From Solirubrobacteraceae bacterium (GTDB taxonomy: Bacteria; Actinomycetota; Thermoleophilia; Solirubrobacterales; Solirubrobacteraceae): a stretch of 18,250 nt of DNA. The DNA lies in NCBI GenBank assembly GCA_017882405.1, contig JADGPO010000011.1, positions 1-18,250 on the forward strand. Direction: 5' to 3'. Shown here piece after piece: positions 4,562-12,565 of this stretch (the first letter of the stretch is position 1; each line of letters opens with the position of its first letter). A program made the translations under genes and the position numbers. The notes beneath the pieces are model-generated. The model was not told the DNA's origin, searched no databases, and saw only the letters and a list, made by a program, of their open reading frames with translations.

Positions 4562-5751
4562 AGCAGGCGCTGCCCCAGCATCTGCGTGACCGTCACGAAC
4601 TTGTAGCCCTGCCGCTTGAAGGTCTCGATCTCCTGCGGCAGGGCGGCCAGCGTCTGTGAGCGGTTGCCGCCGCCATCGTGCTGGAGGATGATCGAGCCGT
4701 TGTGGGCGGTGCCGGTGACCGTGTGGTAGATCGAGGCGGTCCCCGGGGTGGCCCAGTCGCGCGGATCGACGTCCCATTCGATCGTGGTGAAGCCCATCGA
4801 GCGGGCCTCTGACTCCAACCCGGCGGAGACAGCCCCGCCGGGCGCGCGGAACAGGCAGGGCTCAAAGCCCCCCGTGGCGACCTTGATCGCTTGGGCGGCC
4901 TCGGCGATCTCGCCGGCCGCGAAGCTCCCCCCGCCGGCCACGTCGGCGTGGTTCCAGGTGTGGTCGCCGATCATGTCGCCGTCGGCCAGGATCCGGCGCT
5001 CCACCGCGCCGCCCAGGCCGCCATAGACGGGAACCTGCTCGCCGATCTGGAAGAACGTGGCCGGCACCTTGTAGTGCTCCAGGATGTCGAGGAACTGCGG
5101 GGTGTCGTACCACGGGCCGTCGTCGAAGGTGAGCGCGATCTGGTGCACGCCACGTGAGCCGTTGGTCACGTAGTCCGGGCCGCTGGGTTCGCAGCCGACG
5201 AGCTGGGGCGTATGCAGCTTGGCCAGCTGTGGCTTGGCCGGGAACAGCCGCAGACAGCCGGCGGCGTTGGGTTTGACGGGCGCGCAGGCCGGCGGGCGCA
5301 GCGTGGTCCGCACCTGCCAGCGCACCGAGTCATAGGAGGTGGCGCCGTAGACGCTGGGCGTGAAGCTGGCCGTCAGCTCCTTGGTGCTGGGGCGCGTCAC
5401 GGTGGCCGCCACCACGCGTGCCGGTCCCGCCACGCCGTGCTTGACCTGCTGGTAGACGAGCCGCGGCGACGTGTCGCCCGTGCGAGGTGGGATCACGCAC
5501 AGCAGGCCGGACACGCTGGCGTTGGACGGGCGCTCGATCAGCAGGCAGAGCGAGCGGTGGGCCCGCTTCATCTGCGCCGGCGAGAACGGAACGGCGAGCT
5601 CGACCTTCCACACGACCAGCTGAGCGGACTGCGCCACCAACGCGCTGGCCACGGTGCTCGGCGCGGGCACAGAGCGCGACGCGCCGGCGAGCGGGGTGCA
5701 GACCGCCCAGCCGAGCAGGCCGATCGCCAGCAGGATCCCCATACCTCGCAT
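4552..5751 (-). CDS. secreted polysaccharide deacetylase (NodB domain)
   Basis: A 399-residue exported protein. The N terminus is a signal peptide: short basic start, hydrophobic core about 5-22, likely cleavage after AGA (24). The NodB/carbohydrate esterase 4 domain spans about 203-395 with all five motifs: TFDDGP at 208-213 (catalytic base and metal Asp), HTWNH at 264-268 (metal His pair), RAPGG at 302-306, WDVDPRDW at about 326-333, and LQHD at 356-359 (catalytic His). It should remove acetyl groups from N-acetylated glycans such as peptidoglycan or a cell-surface polysaccharide. Residues about 28-195 form a separate Cys-containing region that I cannot assign; it may be a carbohydrate- or wall-binding module. 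The start is ATG 5751; ATG 5742 is an alternative, and a longer frame to 6159 overlaps npdG and is unlikely. It is divergent from npdG. Confidence 0.9.
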   Translation of the reverse strand: MRGMGILLAIGLLGWAVCTPLAGASRSVPAPSTVASALVAQSAQLVVWKVELAVPFSPAQMKRAHRSLCLLIERPSNASVSGLLCVIPPRTGDTSPRLVYQQVKHGVAGPARVVAATVTRPSTKELTASFTPSVYGATSYDSVRWQVRTTLRPPACAPVKPNAAGCLRLFPAKPQLAKLHTPQLVGCEPSGPDYVTNGSRGVHQIALTFDDGPWYDTPQFLDILEHYKVPATFFQIGEQVPVYGGLGGAVERRILADGDMIGDHTWNHADVAGGGSFAAGEIAEAAQAIKVATGGFEPCLFRAPGGAVSAGLESEARSMGFTTIEWDVDPRDWATPGTASIYHTVTGTAHNGSIILQHDGGGNRSQTLAALPQEIETFKRQGYKFVTVTQMLGQRLLYK

Positions 5752-5767
5752 TCGCACCCGGCAGCGG

Positions 5768-5808
5768 ACTATAGATCTCGGCGACGACAGACGGACTGCA
5801 CCTAGACT
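5768..5808. promoter_or_regulatory. divergent promoter candidates, deacetylase / npdG
   Basis: The 67-bp spacer between the two start codons holds a -10-like TATAGT on the minus strand (5768-5773, 16 nt before the deacetylase ATG) and TAGACT on the plus strand (5803-5808, 10 nt before the npdG ATG). No convincing -35 is visible for either. The spacing to npdG leaves almost no leader. Confidence 0.35.
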
Positions 5809-5818
5809 CTCCGATCCC

Positions 5819-6484
5819 ATGAGCGACCCGATCTGCATCGTCGGCGGGACCGGAGCGCTCGGCTTTGGCCTGGCACTTCGTCTCGGAGTGGCCGGCGTGC
5901 CGGTGGTGATCGGCTCGCGCGACGGCGAGCGCGCCCAGGAGGCCGCGCAGCGTTGCCGCGAGCGCCTTCCCAACGCCGAGTTCGGCGGCGCGGAGAACTC
6001 CGAGGCGGTGACCCGGGCCGGCGTCGTGATCCTCAGCGTCCCCTTCCGCTCGCAGTCTGAGACGCTGACCAACCTCAAGTCCCACTGGCGCGAGGGCCAG
6101 CTGGTGATCGACGCCACCGTCCCGCTGGCCGCCGCCGTCAGCGGCAAGGCGACCCGCACGCTCGGCGTCTGGCAGGGCTCGGCCGCCCAGCAGGCCCAGG
6201 AGATGGTCCCCGACGGGATCCGCGTCGTCTCGGCGTTTCACACGGTCAGCGCCGCGCTGCTGACCGATCTGGAGCACGCGCTCGGCGAGGACGTCCTCGT
6301 GTGCGGCGATCGCAAGGCCGACAAGGGCCGCGTCGCCGAGCTGATCGGGCAGATCGATGGATTGCGCGCGGTCGACTGCGGCCCGCTGGAGATGGCCCGG
6401 ATCGTCGAAGGCCTCACGCCGCTGCTGATCTCGATCAACGTGCGCAACAAGGTCAGGGCCGGGATCAAGATCACCGGCCTGTGA
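5819..6484 (+). CDS. npdG: F420H2:NADP oxidoreductase / NADPH-dependent F420 reductase
   Basis: A 221-residue Rossmann-fold enzyme that moves hydride between NADP(H) and coenzyme F420 in the cytoplasm. The N-terminal dinucleotide motif GGTGALGFGLALRLG (9-23) and VVIGSRDGERA (29-39, with Ser-Arg that recognises the NADP 2'-phosphate) are typical of the family. So are SVPFRSQ, DATVPL, and the AFHTVSAALL stretch near F420-binding residues. The length is normal. ATG 5819 starts immediately before the Rossmann strand (MSDPICIVGG); the in-frame extension upstream lacks conservation. It is first in a four-gene F420 cluster, and its TGA overlaps the cofD GTG by 4 nt (GTGA), so the two are probably translationally coupled. 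The context confirms F420 specificity over other NADP reductases. Confidence 0.95.
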   Translation: MSDPICIVGGTGALGFGLALRLGVAGVPVVIGSRDGERAQEAAQRCRERLPNAEFGGAENSEAVTRAGVVILSVPFRSQSETLTNLKSHWREGQLVIDATVPLAAAVSGKATRTLGVWQGSAAQQAQEMVPDGIRVVSAFHTVSAALLTDLEHALGEDVLVCGDRKADKGRVAELIGQIDGLRAVDCGPLEMARIVEGLTPLLISINVRNKVRAGIKITGL

Positions 6485-7404
6485 GCGGCGACGGGCCGGT
6501 CGTCGTCCTGGCCGGGGGCACCGGCGGCGCCAAGCTGGCACGCGGGATGCTCGATGTGGTCGGCGCGGACCTGGTGGTAGTCGCCAACACGGGCGACGAC
6601 GTCGAGATCTACGGTGCCTACGTGTCCCCGGATCCGGATCTGGTCACGTTCTGGCTGGCCGACCGGATCGACGAACGCGGCTGGGGCCTGGGGGGAGACA
6701 CGTTTGCGGTCATGGACGGGCTGCGCGAGCTGGGGGTCGACGTGTGGTTCAACCTCGGCGACCGCGACCTGGCAATCGCCATCGAGCGCGCCCGCGCCCT
6801 GGACGAGGGCGCCAGGCTGACCGAGGCGCAGGCGCAGATCACGAACACGCTGGGCATCCCGGCGCGGGTGCTGCCGATGAGCGACCGCCCGGTGCGCACC
6901 CGGGTGCTCGCCGCCGGGCGCTGGTGGCCGCTGCAGGAGTTCATGATCCGCCGCCGCGGCGAGGGCCCAATTCAGGACGTGGATTTCCGCCACGCCCGTG
7001 CCGCGCCGCCCACGCCTGAGGTCCTCATGGCACTTCAGACTGCCCGGGCGATCGTGATCGGGCCATCGAACCCGGTGATCTCGATCGGTCCGATTCTCGC
7101 CCTTCCGGGCGTCGCCGACGCGCTCGCCGCGAGCCCCGCTGCCGTGGTGGCGGTCAGCCCGCTGGTGCACGGCACCGTGGTCAAGGGACCCACGGAGACG
7201 TGCCTGCGGTGGGCCGGGCACAGCCTGGACAGCGCCGGGATCGCCGCCGCCTACGCCGGGGTGATCGACGGGTTGGTCGCCGACGAGACCAGCAGCGCGG
7301 TGCCCACGCTGGAGACCGAGGTCCTGTTGGACACGCCGGAACGCCGGTCTCGGCTGGCCCAGGACACGCTGCATTTCGCGCTCGAAATCGTTCACCCAAG
7401 CTGA
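6481..7404 (+). CDS. cofD: phospholactate/PEP:FO transferase (CofD/FbiA)
   Basis: A 307-residue enzyme that transfers the C3-acid phosphate unit from the GDP-activated intermediate made by CofC to the ribitol of FO, giving F420-0 or its dehydro form. Family signatures: VVLAGGTGGAKLARGML at the N terminus, VVANTGDDVEIYG, VSPDPDLVTFWLAD, GWGLGGDTFAVMDGL, WFNLGDRDLA, and IGPSNPVISIGPIL in the C-terminal half. Normal length. The start is GTG 6481, overlapping the npdG stop by 4 nt; the open frame upstream belongs to npdG's shadow. It is followed after 20 nt by cofC, its partner in the pathway. In studied actinobacteria this step uses phosphoenolpyruvate rather than 2-phospholactate; the sequence alone does not decide. 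Confidence 0.96.
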   Translation: MSGDGPVVVLAGGTGGAKLARGMLDVVGADLVVVANTGDDVEIYGAYVSPDPDLVTFWLADRIDERGWGLGGDTFAVMDGLRELGVDVWFNLGDRDLAIAIERARALDEGARLTEAQAQITNTLGIPARVLPMSDRPVRTRVLAAGRWWPLQEFMIRRRGEGPIQDVDFRHARAAPPTPEVLMALQTARAIVIGPSNPVISIGPILALPGVADALAASPAAVVAVSPLVHGTVVKGPTETCLRWAGHSLDSAGIAAAYAGVIDGLVADETSSAVPTLETEVLLDTPERRSRLAQDTLHFALEIVHPS

Positions 7405-7424
7405 CCGTCTAGGTTGTACCGGCC

Positions 7425-8084
7425 GTGACCACGCTCGCCATCCTGCCCATCAAGAGCTTCGACGAGGCCAAGCAGCGCCTCCGCGAAGAGCTCGACCCGA
7501 CCCCGCGCCGGTCATTGGTGGAGGCGATGTTCTCCGACGTCCTGATCGCGCTGCGCCGGGCCAAGCTGGTCGACCAGGTGCTCGTCGTCTCCGCCGACAA
7601 CGTCGCCCAGCGGATCGCGGGGGGATATGACGCGATGGTCGTCCAGGACGAGGACCTGGGCCACAACCAGGCGGCCGCCCAGGGCGCGGCGCGAGCACTG
7701 GAGCTAGGCGTCGACCGGGTGCTCATGGTGCCCGGCGACTGCCCACTCATCAGCCCCATAGAGCTCGACGAGCTGCTTGGGCGTCCCACGCCATCCCCAT
7801 CGGTGCTGGTCGTCCCCGACCGCCACGGCACGGGCACCAACGCGCTCGTCCTGAGCCCGCCGGACGCGCTCGCCCCGGCGTTCGGCCCCGGCAGCCACGA
7901 ACGCCATCGACAGCACGCCGCCAGCGCCGGGGTCCACGTGGAGACCGTCGCGATCCCCTCGCTGGCGCTTGACATCGACACGCCGGAGGACCTGGCGGCG
8001 GTCGAGGCGACGCTCGAGCAGACCCGGGGCGGCGCCGCGCACACGCGCGGCATGCTGCGCCAGCTCCTGCGCAGCCGCAGATAG
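7425..8084 (+). CDS. cofC: 2-phospholactate/PEP guanylyltransferase (CofC/FbiD)
   Basis: A 219-residue nucleotidyltransferase-fold enzyme that activates 2-phospho-L-lactate or phosphoenolpyruvate with GTP for CofD. Motifs: LAILPIKSFDEAKQRL at the N terminus (nucleotide-binding Lys), HNQAAAQGAARAL (guanine/phosphate loop), VPGDCPLI (metal Asp), and LDIDTPEDL near the C terminus. The fold is that of MobA-like transferases, but the cluster context fixes the role. The start is GTG 7425 (MTTLAILP). The upstream gap of 20 nt has no good Shine-Dalgarno, so translation may depend on termination at cofD. cofE follows after 11 nt. Confidence 0.95.
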   Translation: MTTLAILPIKSFDEAKQRLREELDPTPRRSLVEAMFSDVLIALRRAKLVDQVLVVSADNVAQRIAGGYDAMVVQDEDLGHNQAAAQGAARALELGVDRVLMVPGDCPLISPIELDELLGRPTPSPSVLVVPDRHGTGTNALVLSPPDALAPAFGPGSHERHRQHAASAGVHVETVAIPSLALDIDTPEDLAAVEATLEQTRGGAAHTRGMLRQLLRSRR

Positions 8085-8095
8085 TCAACCGCCCG

Positions 8096-8848
8096 GTGAT
8101 CACCGCCCGCGCACTGACCGGCCTCCCCGAGGTCCGCGCCGGCGACGACCCCGCCGCCCTGATCGCGGCTGCCATGTCCGACGGCGGCCCGGCCGCCGAT
8201 GACGTGCTGGTCATCGCTCACAAGCTGATCTCCAAGGCCGAGGGCCGCATCCGGCGCCTGTCGGAAGTCGTCCCGTCCCAGCGCGCCGTCGAGCTGGCCG
8301 CAGAGCTCGGCGGCAAGGACCCCCGCCACGTGCAGGTCGTGCTCGACGAGACGCGCGAGGTTCGGCGCGCCGCCCGCGGCGTGCTGATCAGCGTCACCCG
8401 TCACGGCTTCGTGTGCGCCAACGCCGGCGTCGACGCCTCCAACTCCCCCGACGACGACACGCTGATCCTGCTGCCCACCGACCCCGACGACTCGGCGCGA
8501 CGGCTGCGAGCCGGCCTGCGAGACCGGCTCGGCGTCGCGCCCGCAGTGCTGATCACCGATTCCTTCGGCCGCGCGTGGCGCCACGGCCAGTGCGACGTGG
8601 CGATCGGCTGCGCCGGTCTGAGCGCGCTGGAGGACTGGCGCGGGCTCCACGACGCGCGCGGGCGGGAGCTGCGGGCCACCTGGATCGCCGTCGCCGACGA
8701 GCTGGCCGCCGCCGCCGACCTGGCCCGGGCCAAGGACGCGATGCAGCCCGCCGTGCTGATCAGCGGCGCGGGCCATCATGTCACCGGCCACGACGGGCCG
8801 GGCGCGCGGACACTGCTGCGCGGCGCCGCCGAAGACCTGTTTCGCTAG
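8096..8848 (+). CDS. cofE: F420-0:gamma-glutamyl ligase (CofE), single domain
   Basis: A 250-residue GTP-dependent ligase that adds gamma-linked glutamates to F420-0. Motifs: VLVIAHKLISKAEGRI (about 40-55), the NAGVDASN loop, LILLPTDPDDSARRL, ITDSFGRAWRHGQ and VAIGCAG. The length matches stand-alone archaeal CofE. In mycobacterial FbiB the same domain is fused to a C-terminal nitroreductase-type domain that reduces dehydro-F420-0; that domain is absent here and no such gene follows. The start is GTG 8096, 11 nt after cofC. It is the last gene of the cluster; its TAG lies 4 nt from the convergent fabI stop. Confidence 0.95.
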   Translation: MITARALTGLPEVRAGDDPAALIAAAMSDGGPAADDVLVIAHKLISKAEGRIRRLSEVVPSQRAVELAAELGGKDPRHVQVVLDETREVRRAARGVLISVTRHGFVCANAGVDASNSPDDDTLILLPTDPDDSARRLRAGLRDRLGVAPAVLITDSFGRAWRHGQCDVAIGCAGLSALEDWRGLHDARGRELRATWIAVADELAAAADLARAKDAMQPAVLISGAGHHVTGHDGPGARTLLRGAAEDLFR

Positions 8849-8852
8849 CGGG

Positions 8853-9626
8853 CTAGAGCGTCGGCGCGCCGACGGCGTGAAAGCCGCCGTCGACGTGCAC
8901 GATCTCGCCGCTGATCGCCTGGGAGTAGTCCGACAGCAGCCAGCAGATCGCGCGGGCCACCGGGCCCGGGTCAGTGATGTCCCAGCCCAGCGGGGCCTGC
9001 TGGCGCCACAGGTCGGCGAGCTGCTCGAACCCGGGGATGCCCTGGGCGGCCACGGTTCCCAGCGGCCCGGCGGAAACCAGGTTGACGCGCACCCCGGCGG
9101 GACCCAGATCTCGCGCCAGGTAGCGCGACACGGACTCCAGCGCCGCCTTGGCGACGCCCATCCAGTCGTAAACCGGCCAGGCGACGCTGGCGTCGAAGTC
9201 CATGCCGACGATTCCCGCGCCGCGCGGCATCAGCGGTGCCACGGCGGCGGCCAGCGCCTTGAGCGAGAACGCGCTCGTCTCGAATGCCTGCTTGGCGCTC
9301 TCGGCCGGGGCGCTCATGAACTGGCCGCCGATCGCATCCTGGGGTGCGAACGCGATCGCGTGCAGCACCCCGTCGACCGAACCCCAGCGGTCGCGCAGCG
9401 CGTCCGTCAGCGCCGCCAGATCCTCCTCGCGGTTGACGTCGAGCTCCAGCACGTCGACCGGCTGGGGGAGCCGCTGGGCCGCGCGCTCGGTCATCCGCTT
9501 GACGCGCCCGAAGCTCGTCAACAGCACCTCCGCGCCCTCCCGCTGGGCCTGCTCGGCGGCGTGGTAGGCGATCGAGTCCTTGGTGATCACGCCCGTGATC
9601 AGGAGGCGTTTGCCCTCCAGAATCAC
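8853..9626 (-). CDS. fabI: enoyl-ACP reductase, InhA/FabI type
   Basis: A 257-residue NAD(P)H-dependent enoyl-ACP reductase for the last step of each FAS-II elongation cycle. The N terminus LEGKRLLITGVITKDSIAYH is the typical FabI/InhA nucleotide-binding start. The active site is intact and InhA-like: GMDFD with Phe144, then Tyr153 and Lys160, spaced exactly as InhA Phe149, Tyr158 and Lys165. SAGPLGT and SGEIVHVDGG near the end fit the family. The start is GTG 9626, whose GTGA overlaps the accD stop. The frame stays open upstream, but that part is the shadow of accD. It is last in the FAS-II operon. Enzymes of this class are the targets of isoniazid-NAD adduct and triclosan; sensitivity here is not predictable. 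Confidence 0.95.
   Translation of the reverse strand: MILEGKRLLITGVITKDSIAYHAAEQAQREGAEVLLTSFGRVKRMTERAAQRLPQPVDVLELDVNREEDLAALTDALRDRWGSVDGVLHAIAFAPQDAIGGQFMSAPAESAKQAFETSAFSLKALAAAVAPLMPRGAGIVGMDFDASVAWPVYDWMGVAKAALESVSRYLARDLGPAGVRVNLVSAGPLGTVAAQGIPGFEQLADLWRQQAPLGWDITDPGPVARAICWLLSDYSQAISGEIVHVDGGFHAVGAPTL
8859..8874. terminator. 16-bp palindrome at the cofE/fabI convergence
   Basis: CGTCGGCGCGCCGACG is a perfect palindrome, 11 nt past the cofE stop and inside the last codons of fabI. A second repeat (GACGGCG/CGCCGTC, 8871-8891) overlaps it. Placed between converging operons, it could form a bidirectional terminator, but palindromes of this kind are frequent in GC-rich coding DNA. Confidence 0.3.
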
Positions 9627-11077
9627 GCGCGCGAGCGAGCCGGGTCGAAGTCCGCGTCGCCGGCGAACGACCGCAGGGCCCACGCGAGCCGGTCGCGCGT
9701 CTCCCGCGGCTCGACGATCTCGTCGACGAAGCCCTCGGCGGCAGCCGACTCGGCCAGCAGGTGCTCGCGCGCATAGGCGTCGGCCAGGCGGTCGCGCTCG
9801 GCGTTCGCATTGGGCGCCACCCGGAGCTCGCGCCGGTTCACGATCCCCACGGCGGCGCGGGCGCTCATGATCCCGAGCTCGGCGTCCGGCCACGCGAGGA
9901 CGAGGTCGGCCCCCAGGTCGCGCGAGTTCATCGTGATGTAGGCGCCGCCGTAGGACTTGCGCAGCACCACCGTCAGCTTGGGCACCCGGGCGGCCGCGAA
10001 GGCGCGCACCAGGGAGGCGCCGTGGCGGATGACCCCGGCCTGCTCCTGCTTTGACCCGGGCATGAACCCGGGGGTGTCGACGATCGCGATCAGCGGCAGG
10101 CCGAACGCGTTGCAGAAGCCGACGAAGCGCGCCGCCTTCTCGGAGCCCTCGGCGTCGAGTACACCCCCCAGATAGCGCGGCTGGTTGGCCACGATCCCGA
10201 CCGGCCGGCCGTCGAGGCGAGCCAGCGCGGTGACCATGTTGCGCGCCCAGCGCGGGCACAGCTCCAGCAGCGACTCGCGGTCGACGATCCCGTTCAGCGC
10301 GTCGCGCACGTCGTAGGCGCTGCGCGAGGCCGCCGGCACGAACGCTCCGGGGTCGGCAGCCGACGGGTCCAGCGAGACGGCGCGGGGCGGCGTCTGGCCG
10401 ACGGCGCCGGGCAGATAGGACAACAGCTCGCGCACGCGCACCGCCGCGGCGGCCTCGTCTGACTCCACCAGGTGGCAGACGCCGTTTCGATCGTGCACGT
10501 GCGGTCCGCCCAGCCGGGCGGCGTCGATCTCCTCGCCGAGCGCCTCACGCACCACGCCGGGGCCAGTGAGGAACATCGCGGCATCCTCGGTCATCACGAT
10601 CAGGTCGGTCAGCGCCGGCGAGTACGCGCCGCCGCCCGCCGAGGCGCCGGATACCACCGAGATCTGCGGCACCACGCCGGTCAGCGCGACCGTCTCGCGG
10701 AAGATCCGTCCGTACCCGGCCAGGGCCGCCGTCCCCTCCTGCATGCGCGCGCCGCCGGACTCGACGAACCCGACGACCGGCATCCGCGCCCGCTGCGCGG
10801 TGGTCAGCACCCGCACGATCGTGTCGGCGTGACGCTCGCCCAGCGAGCCGCCCAGATACGAGCCGTCCTGCGCATAGCAGGCGATCGGGCGCCCGTTGAC
10901 CGCCCCGGTCGCGCCGACGACCCCGTCGCCCGCGACCGCGCGCTCGCCCAGCCTGGTCGAGCGCGCCCGGGAGCGCAGCACCCGGATCGTGCCCGGATCG
11001 CACAGCGCCTCCAGGCGCTCCATCGGCGAGAGCCGCAGGGCGGCGGGCGCGGCGGTGATCGACGCGGTCGCGGTCAT
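9623..11077 (-). CDS. accD: acyl-CoA carboxylase carboxyltransferase (AccD6-like)
   Basis: A 484-residue carboxyltransferase beta subunit of the ACC/PCC type. It combines N- and C-terminal crotonase-like halves: GGARMQEG and SGASAGGGAYSPAL (oxyanion site, about 108-155), then VDTPGFMPGSKQEQAG, RKSYGGAYITM and the NRREL region in the second half. There is no N-terminal zinc finger, so this is not the E. coli AccD type. Size and operon place match mycobacterial AccD6 (about 470 residues), which makes malonyl-CoA for the FAS-II genes beside it. It needs a biotinylated AccA-type alpha subunit, which is not in the window. ATG 11077 overlaps the fabF stop by 4 nt (ATGA), and the gene's own TGA overlaps the fabI GTG. 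Confidence 0.93.
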   Translation of the reverse strand: MTATASITAAPAALRLSPMERLEALCDPGTIRVLRSRARSTRLGERAVAGDGVVGATGAVNGRPIACYAQDGSYLGGSLGERHADTIVRVLTTAQRARMPVVGFVESGGARMQEGTAALAGYGRIFRETVALTGVVPQISVVSGASAGGGAYSPALTDLIVMTEDAAMFLTGPGVVREALGEEIDAARLGGPHVHDRNGVCHLVESDEAAAAVRVRELLSYLPGAVGQTPPRAVSLDPSAADPGAFVPAASRSAYDVRDALNGIVDRESLLELCPRWARNMVTALARLDGRPVGIVANQPRYLGGVLDAEGSEKAARFVGFCNAFGLPLIAIVDTPGFMPGSKQEQAGVIRHGASLVRAFAAARVPKLTVVLRKSYGGAYITMNSRDLGADLVLAWPDAELGIMSARAAVGIVNRRELRVAPNANAERDRLADAYAREHLLAESAAAEGFVDEIVEPRETRDRLAWALRSFAGDADFDPARSRA

Positions 11078-12297
11078 CGCGGCGCCCCGCGCAGGGCCAG
11101 CGTGACGTTGTGCCCACCGAACGCGAACGAGTTGGAGAGCGCCAGCGGTAGGTGCCCGTTGCCCGTGATCAGAGGGCGTGATTCGCCCGGAACGTAGTCG
11201 AGGTCCAGCTCGGGATCCGGCACCTCGTAGCCCAGCGTGGGCGCGATCACGCCGGTCAGCAGCGTGCGGACGGTGGCCACCGCCTCCACGGCGCCGGCGG
11301 CACCCAGCAGGTGACCGATCGAGGACTTGGTGGAGGACACCGGGATCCGCTTCGCCTGCTCGCCGAGCGCGCGCTTGATCGCGGCGGTCTCGGCGGCATC
11401 GTTGAGCTGCGTCGAGGTGCCGTGGGCGTTGACGTAGTCCACCTCGTCCGGCTGCGCGCCGGCGTCACGCATCGCCAGCTCGATTGCGCGCGAGGCGGGT
11501 CCGCCGGTCGGCTCCGGGGCGGTCAGATGGTGCGCGTCGGTGGTCGAGCCGTAGCCCACGACCTCGGCCAGCACGGTGGCCCCGCGCGCCGCGGCCGCCT
11601 CGGCCTCCTCGAGCACGAGGACTCCGGCTCCCTCCCCCATCACGAACCCGTCGCGGCGGGCATCGAACGGCCGCGAGATGCCACTGATCGAGAGCGCCTG
11701 CATGTTGCCGAAGCACGCGAACGCGAAGTCCGTCAGCGTCGCCTCCGTCCCGCCGCACACGACCGCGTCGGCGTCGCCGTACTGGATCATGCGCAGTGCC
11801 GAGCCGACGGCGTGGGCACCGCTGGCGCACGCCGACACGACTCCATAGCTCTGACCTTGTAGGTGGTGCTTCATCGTCACCGCCGCGACGGCCGCGTTGG
11901 GCATGTACTGGGGGATGCCCAGCGGCGAGACCGCCTTGGCCCCCTTCTGGCGCATCACGTCGAGCTGGGCCTCGACGCTGTTCTGCCCGCCGATGCCGGT
12001 GGCGATCACGCACCCGACGGTCAGCGGGTCATACGGCGGCTCTCCGTCCCAGCCCGCCTGCGCCAGCGCTTCGCCGGCGGCGACCAGCGCGAACTGCGAG
12101 AAGCGGTCCAGCCGGCGGGCCTCCTTGATCGACAGGTGATCCTTGGCCTCGAAGCCCGACGAGCGTCCGACGCCGTCCTCGATTCCGACCACGCCGTCGG
12201 CCCAGCGGTCGTGCAGGGTCGTCGCGCCGATCCCCAGCGGAGTGACGGCACCGATCCCGGTGACGACGACCTTGCGTCTATCCGACAACGAGGTCAT
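11074..12297 (-). CDS. fabF: 3-oxoacyl-ACP synthase II (KAS II)
   Basis: A 407-residue condensing enzyme that extends acyl-ACP with malonyl-ACP. The catalytic triad is complete: Cys157 in SACASGAHA, His292 in NAHGTSTQLND, His329 in SSIGHLLGAAG, with Lys324 before it. The N terminus VVVTGIGAVTPLG and C-terminal SNSFAFGGHN are typical. Normal length, equivalent to mycobacterial KasA/KasB. The start is ATG 12297, one nt after the acpP stop, so synthase and carrier protein are likely made from one transcript. Only one KAS II is present, unlike the kasA-kasB pair of mycobacteria, and no fabH is in the window. Confidence 0.96.
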   Translation of the reverse strand: MTSLSDRRKVVVTGIGAVTPLGIGATTLHDRWADGVVGIEDGVGRSSGFEAKDHLSIKEARRLDRFSQFALVAAGEALAQAGWDGEPPYDPLTVGCVIATGIGGQNSVEAQLDVMRQKGAKAVSPLGIPQYMPNAAVAAVTMKHHLQGQSYGVVSACASGAHAVGSALRMIQYGDADAVVCGGTEATLTDFAFACFGNMQALSISGISRPFDARRDGFVMGEGAGVLVLEEAEAAAARGATVLAEVVGYGSTTDAHHLTAPEPTGGPASRAIELAMRDAGAQPDEVDYVNAHGTSTQLNDAAETAAIKRALGEQAKRIPVSSTKSSIGHLLGAAGAVEAVATVRTLLTGVIAPTLGYEVPDPELDLDYVPGESRPLITGNGHLPLALSNSFAFGGHNVTLALRGAPR

Positions 12298-12298
12298 G

Positions 12299-12541
12299 TC
12301 AGCCGGCCCGCTCCACGATCAGGTCGATGGCGTCGCCCACGGTCTTGAGCTCCTTCATGTCCTCGCCCTTGAGCACGACGCCGTACTCCTCCTCGACCAC
12401 CTGGGCGAGCTCCACCAGGTCCAGGGAGTCGATGTCGAGCGCCTCGAACGTCGCGGAGCGGGTGATCTGGCTCTCGTCGGGGCCGAAGCTGGCCAGCGTC
12501 TCGACGACACGGCTCTCGACCTGCTCGGTTGTCACTGACAT
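12299..12541 (-). CDS. acpP: acyl carrier protein
   Basis: An 80-residue acidic acyl carrier protein. DSLDLVEL places the phosphopantetheine-accepting Ser at residue 39, at the start of helix II. VVEEEYGVVL and the C-terminal TVGDAIDLI helix are standard. It carries growing acyl chains among the enzymes of this operon. The length is the usual bacterial one, without the extended tail of mycobacterial AcpM. It has the clearest Shine-Dalgarno of the window (AAAAGGAG, 6 nt before the ATG) and lies in a 24-nt AT-richer gap after fabG, consistent with high translation. Confidence 0.97.
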   Translation of the reverse strand: MSVTTEQVESRVVETLASFGPDESQITRSATFEALDIDSLDLVELAQVVEEEYGVVLKGEDMKELKTVGDAIDLIVERAG

Positions 12542-12547
12542 CTAGTG

Positions 12548-12555
12548 CTCCTTTT
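12548..12555 (-). promoter_or_regulatory. strong ribosome binding site of acpP
   Basis: AAAAGGAG on the minus strand, followed by the 6-nt spacer CACTAG and the acpP ATG. Most genes here lack a recognisable Shine-Dalgarno, so this one stands out and probably raises carrier-protein output relative to the enzymes on the same message. Confidence 0.8.
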
Positions 12556-12565
12556 CAATTTCGAT

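Noticed and set aside
5330..6541. Minus-strand open frame of 403 codons over npdG and the deacetylase start
   Set aside because: Antisense to npdG and out of frame with the deacetylase; composition typical of a shadow.
7409..8791. Minus-strand open frame of 460 codons
   Set aside because: Antisense to cofC and cofE, both of which have clear family motifs. No motif in the antisense product.
8778..9776. Plus-strand open frame of 332 codons over fabI
   Set aside because: Shadow of fabI and the accD end; low-complexity Arg/His/Gly-rich product.
9626..10259. Possible N-terminal extension of fabI
   Set aside because: The frame is open upstream of GTG 9626 but lies wholly within accD in another frame. 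FabI homologues start at the LEGKRLLITG strand.
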